This document shows, piece by piece, positions 25,301-26,876 of a stretch of 26,876 bases of DNA. The position numbers were made by a program, and so were the translations under genes. The notes beneath the pieces are model-generated. The model was given only the letters and a program-made list of their open reading frames with translations, did not search any database and had not been told where the DNA came from. This DNA comes from CAYXEN01 sp964464035. Lineage in GTDB: Bacteria > Krumholzibacteriota > Krumholzibacteriia > WVZY01. The stretch spans positions 1 to 26,876 of the forward strand of contig CAYXEN010000036.1 in assembly GCA_964464035.1 (NCBI GenBank), written 5' to 3'. The first letter of the stretch is position 1; every line of letters begins with the position of its first letter.

Positions 25301-25627
25301 TTGCTCAAGGAAGTGAGGGAGATCGAAACGAAGCTCATGGACATTCGCGAAAAGCTGACCGGGGATACGGTCAAAAGGAAGTACAACGAGCCGTCCATGC
25401 GCGGAATCATAAGCAGGATCAACCAGATAGTATACGGGCATTGGTCCGCCACCTGCGCGCCGACGAAGACCCACCTGAAGAACTTCGAAATCGCCTCCAG
25501 GGAGTTTGCAGAAGTGCATGACGAGCTCAAGAAGTTGATAGAGGTCGACTTGGAATCCCTTGAGAAGAAGCTCGATGAGGCGGGGGCACCCTGGACGCCG
25601 GGGCGGGGCGTTCCCGACTTCGAGTAG
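22358..25627 (+). CDS. Large secreted Asp-box (BNR, sortilin-like) repeat protein
   Basis: A 1089-residue protein with a signal peptide (about 1-21). Residues ~45-740 form one or more beta-propellers built of Asp-box repeats. At least ten S-x-D-x-G-x-x-W/F copies are readable, for example KTTDGGKTWKRV, STDAGATWRKI, RSEDGGENWRKM, VSNDGGKTFKRF and KSTDRGKSWKSI. Databases often label this family 'glycosyl hydrolase' or VPS10/sortilin-like, but the Asp box is structural and no catalytic set can be assigned. A charged segment (~790-840), a beta-rich domain (about 840-930, typical of export-associated Ig-like folds) and a C-terminal coiled coil (~935-1070) follow. The ATG has GGGAGG 5-6 nt upstream. 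It is a single-gene unit closed by a strong terminator. Confidence 0.88.
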   Translation: MKRIMVLGVCLALVVAGAAAAKGRKGKARSGAGTKLDADIISGLAFRSIGPALMSGRIGDIAVDPVKRSTWYVAVCSGNVWKTTNAGTTWEPIFDHYGSYSIGCVAIDPNNHLTIWVGTGENNSQRSVGYGDGVYKSIDGGKHFENVGLAHSEHIAKILVDPRNSDVVYVAAQGPLWAPGGDRGLYKTTDGGKTWKRVLEISENTGVTDVQFDPRNPDVLYAAAYQRRRHVWTLIDGGPESGIYKSTDAGATWRKINRGLPEGDKGRIGLAVSPIKPDVVYAIVEAAAGESGFYRSEDGGENWRKMSDYITTSPQYYQEIFADPFVFDRIYSLDTYMMVSNDGGKTFKRFGHENKHVDNHALVFDPGDPDHLIIGCDGGIYETWDWGKTFDYKANLPVTQFYKICVDNAEPFYNVYGGTQDNATQGGPSRTKNVHGIRNSDWFVTVFGDGFEPAVDPENPDIVYSQWQYGGLIRFDRKTGERIDIKPQEDENGPPLRWNWDSALMISPHSHTRLYYGAQILFRSDDRGDSWRPVSGDLTRNLDRNKLKVMERVWSVDAVAKNKSTSYYGTIVALSESPLQEGLIYAGTDDGLIQVTSDGGGNWRRIEKFPGVPEYSYVNDIEASKHDVNTVYAVFNNHKRGDFKPYVLKSTDRGKSWKSITGNLPERGSVYTIVQDHVDPDLLFVGTEFGVFFTIDGGGKWVQLKGGIPTIAVRDLAIQERENDLVAGTFGRGIYILDDYTPLRRLGSGALEKEAFIFPVKKAWMYIQEAPLAGKGKAWQGASFFTAPNPPFGATFTYYLKESLEKSRKKRREKERELAKEGKDVYYPRWEELKEEDREEEPAIILTVRDAEGNVVRRIEGEKSKGIHRATWDFRYPGYEPVDLKDDGFGPLAVPGTYTVELAKKVNGVVTPLTQAVSFEVEPLGQSSLPPADRKALLAFEKKTGSLQRAVLGARSALSEAQREIKFMKKAIERTPTLDPSLLKEVREIETKLMDIREKLTGDTVKRKYNEPSMRGIISRINQIVYGHWSATCAPTKTHLKNFEIASREFAEVHDELKKLIEVDLESLEKKLDEAGAPWTPGRGVPDFE

Positions 25628-25650
25628 CACTCCCTGCAAGAAGTGTGATG

Positions 25651-25685
25651 AAAAAAGAGGGAGGATCGAATCCTCCCTCTTTTTA
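25651..25685. terminator. Strong bidirectional intrinsic terminator
   Basis: AGAGGGAGGAT (25656-25666) and ATCCTCCCTCT (25670-25680) pair perfectly over 11 bp with a 3-nt loop. The stem is flanked by an A run on the left and a T run on the right, so it can end transcription in both directions. It lies between the convergent Asp-box protein gene and the subtilase gene. Confidence 0.92.
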
Positions 25686-25707
25686 TCGTCGATCTACCGG
25701 GCGATCC

Positions 25708-26876
25708 CTACTTTTTCTTGATGGTCACGTTGGACGTGTCGGAACCACCCTTGTCGGACGTGACGGTGACGCTCGAAGGAGCCGGGGAAACGGGTTTCTT
25801 CCTGAATTTCCATATTCCCTTCTTCGCGTCGTACGTCATCGTTCCGTACCCTTCGACCGTGAGCGTCGCGGTCGGATCGGTCGAAGTCGCCTCGACCTTG
25901 AGCTCCTTCTTGCTCTGCCTGTATTCGGCCTTGGTGATGTGAACGACGTCGGTGCCGCCGCCGCCACCGCCGCTCGTGATGTCGGCGGTCGTGTTCTTCG
26001 TATCCGTCGCCCCTTGATCGTCGGTGACGGTCAGTTTGACCGTATAGGTGCCGGCGGAGTTGTAGGTGTGCGAAGGATTGGCCTTGTTGCTCGTAGAGCC
26101 GTCACCGAAGTCCCAGCTGTAGGACACTATGGTTCCATCGGGATCATAGGATCCCGAGCTGGAGAAGTTCACTGCCTGGCCCACGGTTCCGCTGTAAGGA
26201 CCGTTCGGGTTCGCAACCGGAGGCTGATTGCCGCCGCCACCGCCGCCGCCGGCCGTTGCCGCGTCGGCGTCGGGAATTCCGTAGCCGAAGTATATGTCCT
26301 TTCCGTTGGGACCGATGTCCATGGCCGTGCTCTGCATCTGGGATCTCACCGAGCTTGCGGAGTTGTAACTGCCTGTCGACCAGACGAGGGCCCCCACTCC
26401 GGCGACGTGCGGAGTAGCCATGCTCGTTCCGCTCATGGTAGCGTACTTGTCGCCCTTGTACGTCGAATAGATATTATCGCCGGGAGCACCGAATTCGACC
26501 TCGTTTCCATAGTTGCTGAAGTAGGCGAGCTGGTCATTGCTGGTCGTGGCCGAAACCGCGACGACGGAAGAATACTTGGCGGGATAGCTCACCGGTCCGC
26601 CGTAATCGTTCCCGGCCGCCGCTACGACGAGCACGCCGGAATTGTAAGCGTTGTCGCATGCCGTCTTGAGTCCGCTCGACCCCACGGAAGCGCCGAGGGA
26701 CATGTTGACGACGTCCATCCCGTTCGAAGTAGCCCAGTCGATACCGGCGATCACGTCCGCGAAAGTACCGCTGCCGTTACGATCGAGCACCTTTATCCCG
26801 TAGAGACCGGCGGAGGGGGCCACCCCGATGACTCCTATGGAGTTGTCGAGGGCAGCGATCGTACCCGAAACGTGGG
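25708..26876 (-). CDS. S8 subtilisin-like protease with PKD domain (5' end beyond window)
   Basis: The C-terminal 389 codons of a secreted serine protease; the reading frame is open to the window edge. It enters at HVSGTIAALDNSIGVIGVAP, the segment after the catalytic histidine of the HGTHV motif, which lies just outside with the catalytic aspartate. The oxyanion-hole asparagine (VVAAAGNDYGG) and catalytic serine block (GTSMATPHVAGVGALVW) are present. A poly-Gly linker leads to a PKD domain (NQPPVANPNGPYSG ... YSWDFGDGS ... AGTYTVKLTVTDDQGA). A second poly-Gly linker leads to a beta-rich C-terminal domain of about 80 residues (VVHITKAEYRQSKKELKVEA ...), which I recall as a recurrent tail on secreted proteins. 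The GTG at 26823 is an internal valine, not the start. Confidence 0.94.
   Translation of the reverse strand, partial: HVSGTIAALDNSIGVIGVAPSAGLYGIKVLDRNGSGTFADVIAGIDWATSNGMDVVNMSLGASVGSSGLKTACDNAYNSGVLVVAAAGNDYGGPVSYPAKYSSVVAVSATTSNDQLAYFSNYGNEVEFGAPGDNIYSTYKGDKYATMSGTSMATPHVAGVGALVWSTGSYNSASSVRSQMQSTAMDIGPNGKDIYFGYGIPDADAATAGGGGGGGNQPPVANPNGPYSGTVGQAVNFSSSGSYDPDGTIVSYSWDFGDGSTSNKANPSHTYNSAGTYTVKLTVTDDQGATDTKNTTADITSGGGGGGTDVVHITKAEYRQSKKELKVEATSTDPTATLTVEGYGTMTYDAKKGIWKFRKKPVSPAPSSVTVTSDKGGSDTSNVTIKKK

Overview
The window is a GC-rich bacterial chromosome segment. Its core is a 13-gene respiratory complex I (NADH:quinone oxidoreductase) operon on the + strand, nuoABCDEFGHJKLMN, at 1977-15617. 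Gene order follows the Thermus/E. coli plan with separate nuoC and nuoD, but nuoI is absent: only 34 bp separate nuoH from nuoJ. Gene style (strong GGAGG ribosome sites, GTG/TTG start candidates, short NuoG), a secreted Asp-box (BNR) 'glycosyl hydrolase-like' protein, a subtilase with a PKD domain, a TIGR04282-type glycosyltransferase and a MEMO-family protein suggest an uncultured or little-studied Gram-negative of the FCB type (Krumholzibacteriota or Eisenbacteria-like). That placement is inference only.

Layout. 1-151: intergenic DNA with a perfect 36-bp direct repeat. 152-1579 (- strand): a two-gene operon, TIGR04282-like glycosyltransferase then rhomboid protease, with its own promoter divergent from nuo. 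1580-1976: divergent promoter region. 1977-15617: nuo operon, most genes overlapping by 1-4 nt or separated by a few tens of nt. 15618-15959: leader region with a candidate weak terminator for nuo and a good promoter. 15960-17262: a small exported Cys/His protein and a membrane-anchored diheme cytochrome c, separated by a strong intrinsic terminator. 17286-17849 (- strand): exported thermonuclease-like protein with its own promoter. 17850-18165: promoter region with a structured, minus-strand terminator-like hairpin. 18166-22263 (+): SpoIIAA/STAS-like protein, exported MEMO-family protein and a hybrid sensor histidine kinase, probably one operon. 22358-25627 (+): large secreted Asp-box repeat protein. 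25651-25685: strong bidirectional terminator. 25708-26876 (-, runs off the end): S8 subtilase with PKD domain.

How the genes fit together. Complex I would oxidise NADH via NuoE/F/G and pump ions through NuoH/L/M/N. The FeS relay is complete in NuoE, F, G (including the optional N7 site) and B, but the two-[4Fe-4S] NuoI link between NuoG and NuoB must come from elsewhere in the genome or be replaced. The adjacent cytochrome c and small Cys/His protein may form a separate periplasmic redox unit. The MEMO/STAS/kinase group looks like an envelope signalling or metal-related unit. The rest is exported hydrolases. No tRNA, rRNA, CRISPR array, insertion sequence or phage gene was found.
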